A stretch of 37,852 bases of DNA from Calditrichota bacterium (GTDB lineage Bacteria > Calditrichota > Calditrichia > RBG-13-44-9 > J075): assembly GCA_020434205.1 (NCBI GenBank), contig JAGRBF010000022.1:1-37852 (forward strand). Reading direction: 5' to 3'. Shown piece after piece: positions 9,059-17,040 of the stretch; positions within the stretch are counted from its first letter, which is position 1; every line of letters begins with the position of its first letter. Both the position numbers and the translations under genes were made by a program. Under the pieces are notes generated by a model. The model was not told where the DNA came from, did no database searches, and worked only from the letters and a program-made list of their open reading frames with translations.

Positions 9059-9760
9059 CTATCGGGACACCGATAATACGACAAACCAATGGTGGACTTC
9101 CGTCATCGAATGTTCCGGCGCCAGCTCTGCATTAATGGAAGGGGTGACCGAAAAATCCCCCACGGCCAGTTCGCTTCCCAGGGAAAAGAGCAGCTCCCGG
9201 AAACCGGCTTCGGCGCCAAACTGGTTTTGGTTATACCCGAGATGGGTCGCAAAAACAAACGGCTGACTGGCCACATGAAATTCTTTTTCCCCGCCGACGG
9301 CGGCAAACCAACCGTCACCGAGATTGAGATCGTAATAAAAAGCCACGTGCGGGGTAAAGGGCAGGTTGGCAAAACCCAGGCTGGCAAATACTTCCGGAGT
9401 GGTGTGGTCTCCCAAGGAGAAATTATCCTGATTGGGGAAGGTGTAGTAAATCACCCCCAGGTTCAGGTGATAGGCATGGTGGGCCAGTTCCCGTCCATAA
9501 GTGAGGGTTACGTCGAATTCGTCGGCAATCCCGTACTGCCCGCGATCGCTGAGGGCGAAAGAACCCCAGAAATTCACCGAAAAGCCGCTATTCCCCAGGG
9601 CCATATCGAGGGTGGGCTGGGCCACCGGGCTGTCGGTTACTTCGTATCCGCGCCACAGGTATTTGGAGGCAAAATCCACCCCTCCGGAAAGCCCGACCTG
9701 AGCCCGGGCAAAGCCGGCCAAAAGGGCCAGCAGGGTCAAAACGTTCAAAATCCTTTTCAT
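9059..9760 (-). CDS. TorF/Gcw_chp-like outer-membrane beta-barrel protein
   Basis: The 233-residue product has a signal peptide (1-20, ending ARAQ) followed by alternating beta-strand sequence. The opening GGVDFASKYLWRGYEVTDS and a terminal strand with alternating aromatic/hydrophobic residues (HHWFVVLSVSR) match the TorF-like putative porin family (Gcw_chp). Such proteins are small outer-membrane barrels with poorly known substrates. It ends 24 nt before the MCP start and reads in the chemotaxis direction, so it is probably co-transcribed. An outer-membrane protein inside a che operon is unusual; it may supply the ligand sensed by the adjacent receptor, or be a later insertion, since a dispersed repeat lies just upstream. 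Confidence 0.75.
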   Translation of the reverse strand: MKRILNVLTLLALLAGFARAQVGLSGGVDFASKYLWRGYEVTDSPVAQPTLDMALGNSGFSVNFWGSFALSDRGQYGIADEFDVTLTYGRELAHHAYHLNLGVIYYTFPNQDNFSLGDHTTPEVFASLGFANLPFTPHVAFYYDLNLGDGWFAAVGGEKEFHVASQPFVFATHLGYNQNQFGAEAGFRELLFSLGSELAVGDFSVTPSINAELAPEHSMTEVHHWFVVLSVSR

Positions 9761-9834
9761 CCTTCAATCCTTCCTGATTGGACAAATCCATTTCAAGATG
9801 GTCGCAAGTTGCGAGACTCCTGCTAAACAGGTGG

Positions 9835-9950
9835 TCTCTCTGGCGAAAGCAGGGGTCCGGGGGCATCCAAATTTCCCCGGCGTTCCGACTTCGGATCCCG
9901 GATCAAGTCCGGGATGACCGGGGAGCTGTCCCCATAGACCCCGTTTAAAC
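9835..9950. repeat. Dispersed intergenic repeat with perfect hairpin
   Basis: The 203-nt gap between cheW and the porin gene contains no gene. It holds a perfect 8-bp hairpin (ATCCCGGA at 9895-9902, loop TCAAG, TCCGGGAT at 9908-9915). This sits within a sequence of the GATCCCGGATCAAGTCCGGG type, and the adjoining AGGGGTCCGGGGGCA segment also looks repeat-derived. Elements of this style are scattered between genes in many genomes. It may weaken or process the transcript between cheW and the porin gene. The boundaries are approximate. Confidence 0.6.
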
Positions 9951-9963
9951 ACAGGTGCAGATA

Positions 9964-10518
9964 TTAGCCCGGGGTGTAGTTTTCCGCGCCGCCGACTTCC
10001 AGCGCCTCGGCCATTTCGGTGCTCAGTTCTCCGGCCTGTTCGGCGGCTTCGCGCATGGCCTCCGCCTGTTCGAGGGTCAGCAGGCTGTCGGTATCGATCA
10101 CCAGAATAAAATTATCCTGATGGCGGGTGATCCCACTGAGGTATTCCGCCCGTGCTTTCTGATCGAAGCGCGGGGGCGCTTTGATGGCATCCGGGGCAAG
10201 GTCGACCACCTCGCGAACCCCGTCCACCATGGCGCCGAACACCATTTCTTCTTCCTCAATCTTGCCTTCCAGGATAATGAAACTGGTCTGGGCGTCGGAC
10301 TCGCGCGCTTTCATATTGAATTTGGTGCGCAGATCCAGGATGGGAATGGCTTCTCCCCGCAGGTCGATGACCCCTTTGAGGTAATCCGGCATCACCGGAA
10401 GCATGGCGGGTTTCAGGTATTCCACGACCTCGCGGACCCGGAACACGTCGATGCCGTACAGCTCTTCGCGAAGGCGAAAGGTCAGAATGGTTACCTGTTG
10501 TTCGTGAAAATCTTTCAT
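9964..10518 (-). CDS. cheW: CheW coupling protein (copy 2, CheA-proximal)
   Basis: The 184-residue product contains one CheW domain (~8-150). Characteristic segments are ILTFRLREELYGIDVFRVRE, YLKGVIDLRGEAIPILDLR and a terminal DNFILVIDTDSLL strand. It carries an extra ~35-residue Ala/Glu-rich tail not present in the other CheW of this window. It lies 23 nt after cheA with a GGTGGA ribosome site. Its probable role is coupling a receptor to CheA P5. The charged tail may distinguish it from the MCP-proximal copy. Confidence 0.95.
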   Translation of the reverse strand: MKDFHEQQVTILTFRLREELYGIDVFRVREVVEYLKPAMLPVMPDYLKGVIDLRGEAIPILDLRTKFNMKARESDAQTSFIILEGKIEEEEMVFGAMVDGVREVVDLAPDAIKAPPRFDQKARAEYLSGITRHQDNFILVIDTDSLLTLEQAEAMREAAEQAGELSTEMAEALEVGGAENYTPG

Positions 10519-10541
10519 GGCGATTGTCCACCGTTTAATAA

Positions 10542-12614
10542 TTAGTTATGGGAAGCCAACTCGAGAAGGTCTTCCTGTTCTCCGATTCGGTTTAGTTCCT
10601 GAATATCCAGGATGAGGGCCACTTCGCCGCTGCCGAGGATGGTTGCCCCGGCCACACCCCGCACCTCTTCGTAAAGAGGCCCGAGAGATTTGATGACGGT
10701 CTGGTGCTGGCCCAGCACTTCGTCTACCAGCAGCCCCAGCTTTTTGTCGGCGATGGTGGTTATGGCGACCTGCTGGATTTGCGGCGCTTCCTCGACAATC
10801 TCAAAATAACGGCGCAGATCCAGATAGGGCACCAGAGAGCCGCGCAGGTTAATGACCCGCTTTTCGTTGCGAAGGTCGGTTTTCTGGATTTCCAGGCATT
10901 CGTTTACCGAGGAGAGCGGCAGCACAAAGGCATTTCCGCCGATATTGACCAGCAAACCATCGATAATGGCGAGGGTGAGGGGCAGCTTCAGGGTAAACAC
11001 CGAGCCCTTGCCCAGTCGGCTTTCCACTTCGATGGTCCCGCGCAATCCCTCGATGGTGCGGCGAACCACATCCATCCCTACCCCGCGCCCGGAAACCCGG
11101 GTTACGGCTTCTGCGGTGGAAAAACCGGGCTCGAAAAGCAGGTTAAAAATCTCGCGTTCGCTCATTTGGGCATCCGCATGAACCAGGCCTTTTTCCACTG
11201 CTTTGGCAAAGATCTTTTGGGGATCGATACCCTTTCCGTCGTCGATGATGCGGATGAGCACATGTCCGCCGGAATGTTCGGCGGAGAGGTGAACCCGTCC
11301 TTCTTCCGGTTTGCCGGCTTTGCGGCGTTCTTCCGGCGATTCCACCCCGTGGTCGGCGGCATTGCGGATCAGGTGAACCAGCGGATCGTTAAGCTGTTCG
11401 ATAACCGTTTTATCCAGCTCGGTATCTTCCCCGGAGGTTTCGAATTCGATTTTTTTATCCAGCTCTTTGGCCAGATCGCGGGTCAGGCGGCCGAATTTGT
11501 TGAACAGGGTCCCGATGGGCAGCATCCGCATATTCAGGGCGCTGTCCCGCAGTTGCATGGTGAGGCGGTTGAAAGACTCGGCAATGGCGGTCAGTTCGAT
11601 ATCGCCTTTTTTCTGGCTCATCTGGTCCAGACGGGCCTGCAGGGAGACCAATTCGCCGACCAGGTTAACCAGTTCGTCCAGTTTGCGGGACCCGACTTTA
11701 ATGGTTTGTTCGCGGCGATTGCCGGCGTTGGGAGCAGCGCTGCGCGTTTTGTTTTCCCCGGGGGTTTGAGGAAGATCTTTTTTCTCTTCCGTCTTTTCGG
11801 GGTGGGCGTGTTTGGCGACCATTTTGGCGATCTCGCCCTTATCGGGCTCGGAGGTGGACCGAAAATAGTCGGTCAGCTCGCCCCACAGGTGTTCCAGATC
11901 GGTCCGGGCGTTGCCGGCAATGCCGGTGATGGAGAGATCGCATTCATCCTCCACGAAAATAAAGACGTCCCGGACGCTGTTTTCGGTATTGGCGGTATCC
12001 AGGAGAATATCCCAGGTGAGGTAGCACTGCTCGCCGTTCATTTTGTCCAGAGCGGGGAGTTTCCCGGCCCGGGTAAAAGCTTTCATTTCTCCCAGAGACT
12101 GGAGGTCCTCCAGTAAATGCAGGGGGTTGGTGCCATTGAGCAGCAAATCGGACTTGGGCACGAACTTCACCCACCACAAACAGCGGTTGGAATCCTGGGA
12201 AACATCCGTGTTTGTTTCCTCTTCCGGAGCGGTTTGCGGGGAGTCCCCCGAGAATTTTTTGAGGCCGGCGGTAATCGCGCTCACCTCGTTTTCATCAATA
12301 GCCGCTTCATCCCCCAGCATCAGCAGCAGCTGGTCCCGGGCGCGCAGGGAGAGGTCGATCAGATCCTCGTTGAGGCTCAGCTTTCCGTCCCGGAGCAAAT
12401 CGAAGACCGTTTCCAGATCGTGGGTAAAGGTTTCGATTTTCGAGAAACCGAACATCCCGGCGGCCCCTTTCAGGGTGTGCATAACCCGGAAGGTAGCTTC
12501 CAGGCTTTCCCGGTTGTCGGGGGTTTGTTCCAGTTCGATCAGCAAGGTTTCCAGTTGCTCCAGCAACTCGCTTGCTTCTTCCAGAAACGCGACTTGAAAT
12601 TTATCGTTTGACAT
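10542..12614 (-). CDS. cheA: CheA, chemotaxis histidine kinase
   Basis: The 690-residue product has all expected parts. The P1 HPt domain carries phospho-acceptor H46 (MHTLKGAAGMFG). A P2-like segment (~145-235, starting CLWWVKFVPKSDLLL) is of a type different from the E. coli P2 domain. P3 dimerisation helices span ~303-370. The P4 ATPase has the N box HLIRNAADHG (414-423), DDGKGID (458-464) and GRGVGMDVV (509-517). The P5 CheW-like domain spans ~548-690. It phosphorylates CheY and CheB. Its ATG overlaps the cheY stop by one base (TAATG), implying translational coupling. All catalytic residues are present, unlike the kinase-like gene downstream. Confidence 0.97.
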   Translation of the reverse strand: MSNDKFQVAFLEEASELLEQLETLLIELEQTPDNRESLEATFRVMHTLKGAAGMFGFSKIETFTHDLETVFDLLRDGKLSLNEDLIDLSLRARDQLLLMLGDEAAIDENEVSAITAGLKKFSGDSPQTAPEEETNTDVSQDSNRCLWWVKFVPKSDLLLNGTNPLHLLEDLQSLGEMKAFTRAGKLPALDKMNGEQCYLTWDILLDTANTENSVRDVFIFVEDECDLSITGIAGNARTDLEHLWGELTDYFRSTSEPDKGEIAKMVAKHAHPEKTEEKKDLPQTPGENKTRSAAPNAGNRREQTIKVGSRKLDELVNLVGELVSLQARLDQMSQKKGDIELTAIAESFNRLTMQLRDSALNMRMLPIGTLFNKFGRLTRDLAKELDKKIEFETSGEDTELDKTVIEQLNDPLVHLIRNAADHGVESPEERRKAGKPEEGRVHLSAEHSGGHVLIRIIDDGKGIDPQKIFAKAVEKGLVHADAQMSEREIFNLLFEPGFSTAEAVTRVSGRGVGMDVVRRTIEGLRGTIEVESRLGKGSVFTLKLPLTLAIIDGLLVNIGGNAFVLPLSSVNECLEIQKTDLRNEKRVINLRGSLVPYLDLRRYFEIVEEAPQIQQVAITTIADKKLGLLVDEVLGQHQTVIKSLGPLYEEVRGVAGATILGSGEVALILDIQELNRIGEQEDLLELASHN

Positions 12615-12979
12615 TATCTCAGCACCTTTTTAACAACGGCCAGAAGTTGATCCGGGGAGAAGGGTTTGATAATCCATCCGGTGGCCCCGGCCTGTTTTGC
12701 TGCCATCTTTTTTTCCGCCTGGGATTCGGTCGTTAAGGCAACGATCGGCACGAAGCGGAGGTTGGCATTGGCCCGCACTTTTTGAATCAGCTGAATCCCG
12801 TTCATATTGGGCATGTGGATATCGGTGATAATCATATCCACCCGATTCTGGCTGAGCTTGTTCAGGGCGTCCACGCCATCGCTGGCCTGGACCATCGTAT
12901 ATCCCGCCTGGGAGAGCGTCAAACTCACCATTTGGCGAATGCTTGATGAGTCATCCACGGTCATGACTACTTTACTCAT
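12614..12979 (-). CDS. cheY: CheY-type single-domain response regulator
   Basis: The 121-residue product is one receiver domain. D9/D10 form the acidic pocket, D53 (ITDIHMPNMNG) is the phosphorylation site, T83 (VALTTES) and K105 (IIKPF) complete the switch residues. It is the likely CheA target that signals to the flagellar motor. The position equivalent to the switch aromatic is Trp102 rather than Tyr, as in many CheY proteins close to CheA genes. Its ATG overlaps the STAS stop (ATGA) and its stop overlaps the cheA ATG, giving tight coupling. Whether this or another CheY in the genome contacts FliM cannot be decided here. Confidence 0.95.
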   Translation of the reverse strand: MSKVVMTVDDSSSIRQMVSLTLSQAGYTMVQASDGVDALNKLSQNRVDMIITDIHMPNMNGIQLIQKVRANANLRFVPIVALTTESQAEKKMAAKQAGATGWIIKPFSPDQLLAVVKKVLR

Positions 12980-13299
12980 TTCGTAACTCCTTTGGTTCTG
13001 TATTCACCGCTCAGTCCCGCATATCCGCTCAACGAAACCGTTTCCTCCCACAAGCCGTCACCGGGGAATGCGCACTGAACGTCAATTTTGTTTTTCTCGC
13101 AATACTTCAGAACACCGTCCAACAACTGCAGTCCGGTGATATCGACCTCTTCCACATCCGCCAGCTCCAGCCTGACCGGTTCTTTTCCGGAGAGTATTTC
13201 CAGAAGCTTGCCGCGGGTTTCCTCTGCGCTGGCGATGGTAAAGTCGCCGCTCAGGGAAATGGTTTTAAGTCCGTCTTTTTCTGTTTGCCGAAGGTCCAT
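12976..13299 (-). CDS. STAS-domain protein (anti-sigma-antagonist-like)
   Basis: The 107-residue product is a single STAS domain: LKTISLSGDFTIASAEETR, then LELADVEEVDITGLQLLDG. The residue aligned with the phosphorylated Ser of SpoIIAA-type antagonists is Thr55 (DITGLQ), so phospho-regulation is still possible. STAS proteins occur in some chemotaxis gene clusters, where their role is poorly defined. It follows the MCP-like gene and overlaps cheY by four bases. No partner anti-sigma kinase is seen in the window apart from the ATP-binding, His-less kinase-like protein at 4255-5169. A link between these two is speculative. Confidence 0.88.
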   Translation of the reverse strand: MDLRQTEKDGLKTISLSGDFTIASAEETRGKLLEILSGKEPVRLELADVEEVDITGLQLLDGVLKYCEKNKIDVQCAFPGDGLWEETVSLSGYAGLSGEYRTKGVTK

Positions 13300-13315
13300 T
13301 TCTTACCTCTGGTTA

Positions 13316-15307
13316 TTAAAACAAGTCTACGTTATCGCCGAGCAGATCATCGCCCCCGATATCGCCCCAGATCTCATCATCTTCTCCGCCGGCGGCGGGA
13401 TCCGGGGTATCCACAACGCTTTGATCGTGGAAAAGCCGGGCGTGAATTTCCCGTTCGCTATCCATGGAGTATAGGCTGGCGTAGTGGCGGACCAGCCCTC
13501 CCAGATCCGGCAGCAGGATTTCCGGTTCGATGCGACTGCTGTGGTCGATCAGACCATTGATGCCGCGGATTACCGAGTCCACTTTCTCCGAGAACAGGTC
13601 TTTGAACCGGGAATTGCGCACCAGGCGGGCCAGGTTATCGGAGATAAAATCGCTGCCCTTTTGAATTTCACTGACCAGGTGCAGGAGACTATGATGGGTT
13701 CCCTGAAAGATGGTCAGCTGTTTTTCCAGGGCGGTCATGGATTCCGCACCGTTGAATTTCCATTTGCTGGCTTCGCTATTGGAAATGCTTTTCTGCAATT
13801 CCTCGGAAATGGTGGTAATGTCCTTGAGATCGGTTAACAGCCGTTCGGTGTCCGCCTGGGTGTGCATCGAGGCTTCCTTGATATGTTCGGCCACCACCGC
13901 CATGGCGGCGCCTTCGCTACCGGCGCGGGCCGCTTTGATGCGGGCGTTGAGGGCGGTGGTTTCGATATTGGAGCCGATTTCCTCGATTTCGGCGATAAAA
14001 CCCGAAAACTGCTGGACATCGTGGGAAACGGAGAGGATCAGGTCTACCAGTTCGTCCCGGTGAGCGGTATTGCCCTGGAGCATGTCCATCAGCTCCACCA
14101 TACCGTTTTCGATTTCCTTAAAGAAATCGTCCTGAACCAGTTTGGTGGATCCCCCCAGGGTCTCGACCTGATCGCAGAGCTGGCTGACGTCGTGCCCGAT
14201 GCCGCGAAGGTTGGAGAAAATATTGTGGATGGCCTTATTGAAATCGTTGCGGGCGTCCACGCTCTGGGCGATTTCCAGATGAAAGCTGGCCCGGGCGGTC
14301 AAAAGCGCCAGGTAAAACTTGGGAATCGCTTCCGAAGTGGTGGCGTCACAGTTTTCAAAATCCTCCATTTTGCCCACCACGTCTTCGAAAACCGAAACCA
14401 CGTGTTCCAGTTTCTGGCGAATGATGTCGTGGTGCTGGAGGGACATGATCACTTCCGAGAAGCGATTTTCGATGTCCTCGGACAGGTAGGCGACCTGCTC
14501 GGCCAGGCGGTAAGAGGAGGTTTGCCGTCCCGTAAAGTTGATCAGGCGGGTCAGGGTGGCCTTGATGTTGGCCTGGGTCTGATTCACCTGAAGATCTTTA
14601 AGCTGCTGCATGCGGCTGATGGTTTTGCCGATGGTTTTGCGGACCTTGCGCAGCATCTGGAAGAACTTGGTAAATTTGTCGCGAATCTGGTTGGACAGGG
14701 ATTCGATATTTTTGCCAAGGGTGTTGAAGTCCTTGCCCATTTTGCGGAGGGCGGTGCTTTCGATCCGGGTTACCCGGCTGTACATCTCCAGGGTTTTGAC
14801 AATCTTCTCGAAGCCCTGTTCGAAATTGAGGATGCGCTCGAAAATCCCGTTGATCTCCAGAAGGAACTGAAGATCCCGCTGGATATTTTTGTTAACCCCG
14901 GCCAGAGAGCTATCGATATCGTCCATGATCGAGGTAATGGCATCGAAAACCTTTTCGGTTTCCTCTCCGGCAATGGTTTCCAGAAAACTTTTGAAATGGC
15001 GATTGAGGTTGTTGGTCTCGGTTTTAAAGCTGAAGAGCGATTCCCCGATGCCCAGAAAATCTTTTTCGGTCTCGGTGGACAGTTGCGAGGCGTTCTTTTT
15101 GATAGCCTGAAGGTTGTTGCGAATGCTGGCTAAAGTGCTGCGGCCATCGGCCGGCACCATTTTGGCGGAAATGTCGATGGGCAGGGAGGAAACAATATCA
15201 TTAACCGTCGAATAGGTGGGAGAAATGAGCTCGCCCAGCTTATCGACCCTGGCATCCATGCCTTCAGGTAAGGTATTTTGCGATTCGTTCGTGAGATCCA
15301 ATTCCAT
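13316..15307 (-). CDS. Soluble MCP-like protein with CheZ-like motif and tail
   Basis: The 663-residue product has no membrane segment and is almost wholly alpha-helical coiled coil. Residues ~440-485 are a divergent MCP hairpin tip (TALNARIKAARAG then MAVVAEHIKEAS; compare [13 protein letters not shown] and [12 protein letters not shown] in the membrane MCP). In an earlier helix, SLQHHDIIRQKLEHV (289-303) contains D294-x3-Q298. This matches the DxxxQ catalytic pattern of the CheZ phosphatase and its surrounding sequence (QDFQDLTGQ). A weaker copy, RFKDLFSEKV, occurs at 567-576. The C terminus is an acidic linker followed by DDLLGDNVDLF, resembling the CheY-binding CheZ tail DDLLDSLGF. No other CheY-P phosphatase gene is seen in the window. 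It is the first gene after a sigma-28-like promoter. Receptor-like scaffold, phosphatase, or both remain possible. Confidence 0.75.
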   Translation of the reverse strand: MELDLTNESQNTLPEGMDARVDKLGELISPTYSTVNDIVSSLPIDISAKMVPADGRSTLASIRNNLQAIKKNASQLSTETEKDFLGIGESLFSFKTETNNLNRHFKSFLETIAGEETEKVFDAITSIMDDIDSSLAGVNKNIQRDLQFLLEINGIFERILNFEQGFEKIVKTLEMYSRVTRIESTALRKMGKDFNTLGKNIESLSNQIRDKFTKFFQMLRKVRKTIGKTISRMQQLKDLQVNQTQANIKATLTRLINFTGRQTSSYRLAEQVAYLSEDIENRFSEVIMSLQHHDIIRQKLEHVVSVFEDVVGKMEDFENCDATTSEAIPKFYLALLTARASFHLEIAQSVDARNDFNKAIHNIFSNLRGIGHDVSQLCDQVETLGGSTKLVQDDFFKEIENGMVELMDMLQGNTAHRDELVDLILSVSHDVQQFSGFIAEIEEIGSNIETTALNARIKAARAGSEGAAMAVVAEHIKEASMHTQADTERLLTDLKDITTISEELQKSISNSEASKWKFNGAESMTALEKQLTIFQGTHHSLLHLVSEIQKGSDFISDNLARLVRNSRFKDLFSEKVDSVIRGINGLIDHSSRIEPEILLPDLGGLVRHYASLYSMDSEREIHARLFHDQSVVDTPDPAAGGEDDEIWGDIGGDDLLGDNVDLF

Positions 15308-15361
15308 TTGCTCCCATCCATGAGAATTTTGGTTCGAAACTCCATAAACCTTTAAACCCTA

Positions 15362-15388
15362 TTGTCGTTATCTTGCGGGTAAACTTTA
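15362..15388 (-). promoter_or_regulatory. Sigma-28 (FliA)-type promoter for the chemotaxis operon
   Basis: On the minus strand TAAAGTTT (15388-15381) matches the sigma-28 -35 consensus exactly. After 11 nt comes AACGACAA (15369-15362), five of eight matches to the -10 consensus GCCGATAA. It lies about 55 nt upstream of the ATG of the MCP-like gene, with a GGGAG site in between. The spacing and gene content fit class-3 flagellar regulation. Confidence 0.6.
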
Positions 15389-15608
15389 CCACCATTGTTG
15401 ATTTTTGAAAAGCGCCTGATGCCGCCCGGGTTCTTTCAGCCAAACAGCCCCGGATCGGGTCGCGACCCTCTCTTTTTTCGCGGTTGGTTTCCCGGAAGGG
15501 GTTTTCCGCGGGTTTCCTCAGCAAAGGGGATACAAGGGTGGGCAGGCCGGAGAAAAGGTCCCCCGGGGCGGGATGACGAACAGAACTTACCATAATTGAC
15601 AGTCTACC
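15389..15608. other. Intergenic stretch without a recognisable gene
   Basis: The interval between the MCP-like gene and the GT2-TPR gene is 365 nt in total. Apart from the promoter and the inverted repeat annotated separately, it contains GC-rich, repeat-like sequence (for example around 15500-15590, ending in CGGGATGACGAACAG). A short minus-strand frame runs through it, but it has an unlikely composition and no ribosome site, so no gene is called. Confidence 0.5.
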
Positions 15609-15655
15609 AGGGCGTGTTGACAATCATCTAAATTTTCGAATTATCAACACGCCCT
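15609..15655. terminator. 12-bp inverted repeat after the glycan gene block (possible terminator)
   Basis: AGGGCGTGTTGA (15609-15620) and TCAACACGCCCT (15644-15655) are perfect inverted repeats around a 23-nt AT-rich loop, 17 nt after the stop of the GT2-TPR gene. There is no clear T-run on the minus strand, so termination is uncertain. Its symmetry could also mark a small repeat element. Confidence 0.5.
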
Positions 15656-15672
15656 TAGGGACCGGATGCAGG

Positions 15673-17040
15673 TTATTGCGGCAGGGTTTGCAGGAGGTTT
15701 AACGCCCGTTGTTGATCCCCACCTTTGGCATAAATGCCGGCCAGGCGGCGCACCAGCACCGGAGTCGGGTCATACGCCAGAGATTTTTCCAGAACCATCG
15801 AGGCTTCGCGAAAACGCTCCATTTTGATCAGCACCACGCTGAGCAGGTCGGCCACCTGGGCATTTTCCGGCTCTTTTTCCCAGAGTTTACAGAGCACCGT
15901 GCGGGCCTCGCTGAGGCGCTGGGTTTTCAGATAGAGCTCGGCAAGCTGCCGCAGCAGGCGGGTATTTTCCGGATGGACGGGCAGCACCTTTTCCAAATAG
16001 GTCAGCGCCTCTTCGAAATTGCCTTCCCGCAGGGCCAATTGCCCCAGCTCAAAATCAATCTGACTTTCATTGATAATAATGTCGGTCGAAATCTGGTTGT
16101 CTTCCGGGCGGGTCCGGCGATTCTGTTCGGCCAGTTTCAACAGGTATTTTCTGGCGGATGCGTGTTCTCCGCGCTCCATTGCCACCCGGTAGGACAAATA
16201 ATACCCGCCGATTTGATTGGCCTGCAGCTTCAGGGAATAGCGGAGCAAATCTTCCGCTTTGTCGAGATCCTGCACCTTCATGCACGCTTCGGCAAAGGCA
16301 TTGTAAAGCGAAACCGTCATGGCCTTGTCAAACTGATCGAGATCCAGCCCTTTCTGAAAATGGGGCAGGGATTTTTCGATTTCCTCGCTGAGCACGTAAT
16401 GTTGGGCGAGGGTAAAATGAGCGTAGGCGCTATCGGGGCATTCCTCGGCCATTTGTTCGAGCAGCTTGCGATTGCGCAGTCTTTTGTGGTCCTGAAGGGC
16501 CTGATCGGCATTGTCGTAACCGAGGTGATCCAGAATTATTTTACTGTTCCGGGTTTTACCGCCCATTTTCGATACGCTGGGGGAAATTTGTTCGTGGATA
16601 CGCCCGGAGAAGTAAATGCCATGATGGTTGGTGAAAAGGCGGTGTCCGGTGGACATGTGCACATGTTGCCCGGCCTTAACCACGCTGGCAATCTGCACCA
16701 GCACCATCACCGGTTCCTTCTCCACGGTCAGTTCGTTGAGCAGGGTTTCCCGGCTCTCTTTCCACAGCCGCTCATCGGCATCCATCCAGAGAATCCAATC
16801 TCCGGTAGCGTGTTGGATAGAGGCATTGCGGGCTGCCGCAAAATGGTCGCACCATTCAAAATGATGCACCTCGGCGCCGAATTTTTTGGCAATTTCCACG
16901 GTGTTATCCGTGGAGCCGGTATCCACCACCACGATTTGGTCCACCACGTCCCGAACGCTGCTCAGACAGTCTGCTAAAAAGCGGCTTTCATTCCGGACGA
17001 TCATACACAGCGACAGGGTGGGGCGCTCCTGATTACTCAT
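15673..17040 (-). CDS. GT2 glycosyltransferase with C-terminal TPR array
   Basis: The 455-residue product begins with a GT2 domain of the SunS/'TPR glycosyltransferase' style: SLCMIVRNESRFLADCLSSV (~10-29), VVVDTGSTDNTVEIA (~37-51) and the metal-binding WILWMDADERLW (~82-93). The nucleotide-sugar donor and acceptor are unknown. From about residue 210 onward TPR units follow (for example AYAHFTLAQHYVLSEEIEKS and LLRQLAELYLKTQRLSEAR), which usually bind protein acceptors or partners. It starts inside the last codons of the giant upstream gene (8-nt overlap), so translation is coupled. Together with the giant protein it probably builds or attaches the same glycan. It is the last gene of the block. 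Confidence 0.9.
   Translation of the reverse strand: MSNQERPTLSLCMIVRNESRFLADCLSSVRDVVDQIVVVDTGSTDNTVEIAKKFGAEVHHFEWCDHFAAARNASIQHATGDWILWMDADERLWKESRETLLNELTVEKEPVMVLVQIASVVKAGQHVHMSTGHRLFTNHHGIYFSGRIHEQISPSVSKMGGKTRNSKIILDHLGYDNADQALQDHKRLRNRKLLEQMAEECPDSAYAHFTLAQHYVLSEEIEKSLPHFQKGLDLDQFDKAMTVSLYNAFAEACMKVQDLDKAEDLLRYSLKLQANQIGGYYLSYRVAMERGEHASARKYLLKLAEQNRRTRPEDNQISTDIIINESQIDFELGQLALREGNFEEALTYLEKVLPVHPENTRLLRQLAELYLKTQRLSEARTVLCKLWEKEPENAQVADLLSVVLIKMERFREASMVLEKSLAYDPTPVLVRRLAGIYAKGGDQQRALNLLQTLPQ

Noticed and set aside
15264-15623. Minus-strand frame of 119 codons upstream of the MCP-like gene
   Set aside because: It runs across the sigma-28-type promoter and repeat-like DNA and overlaps the start of the real gene in another frame; composition is not protein-like.
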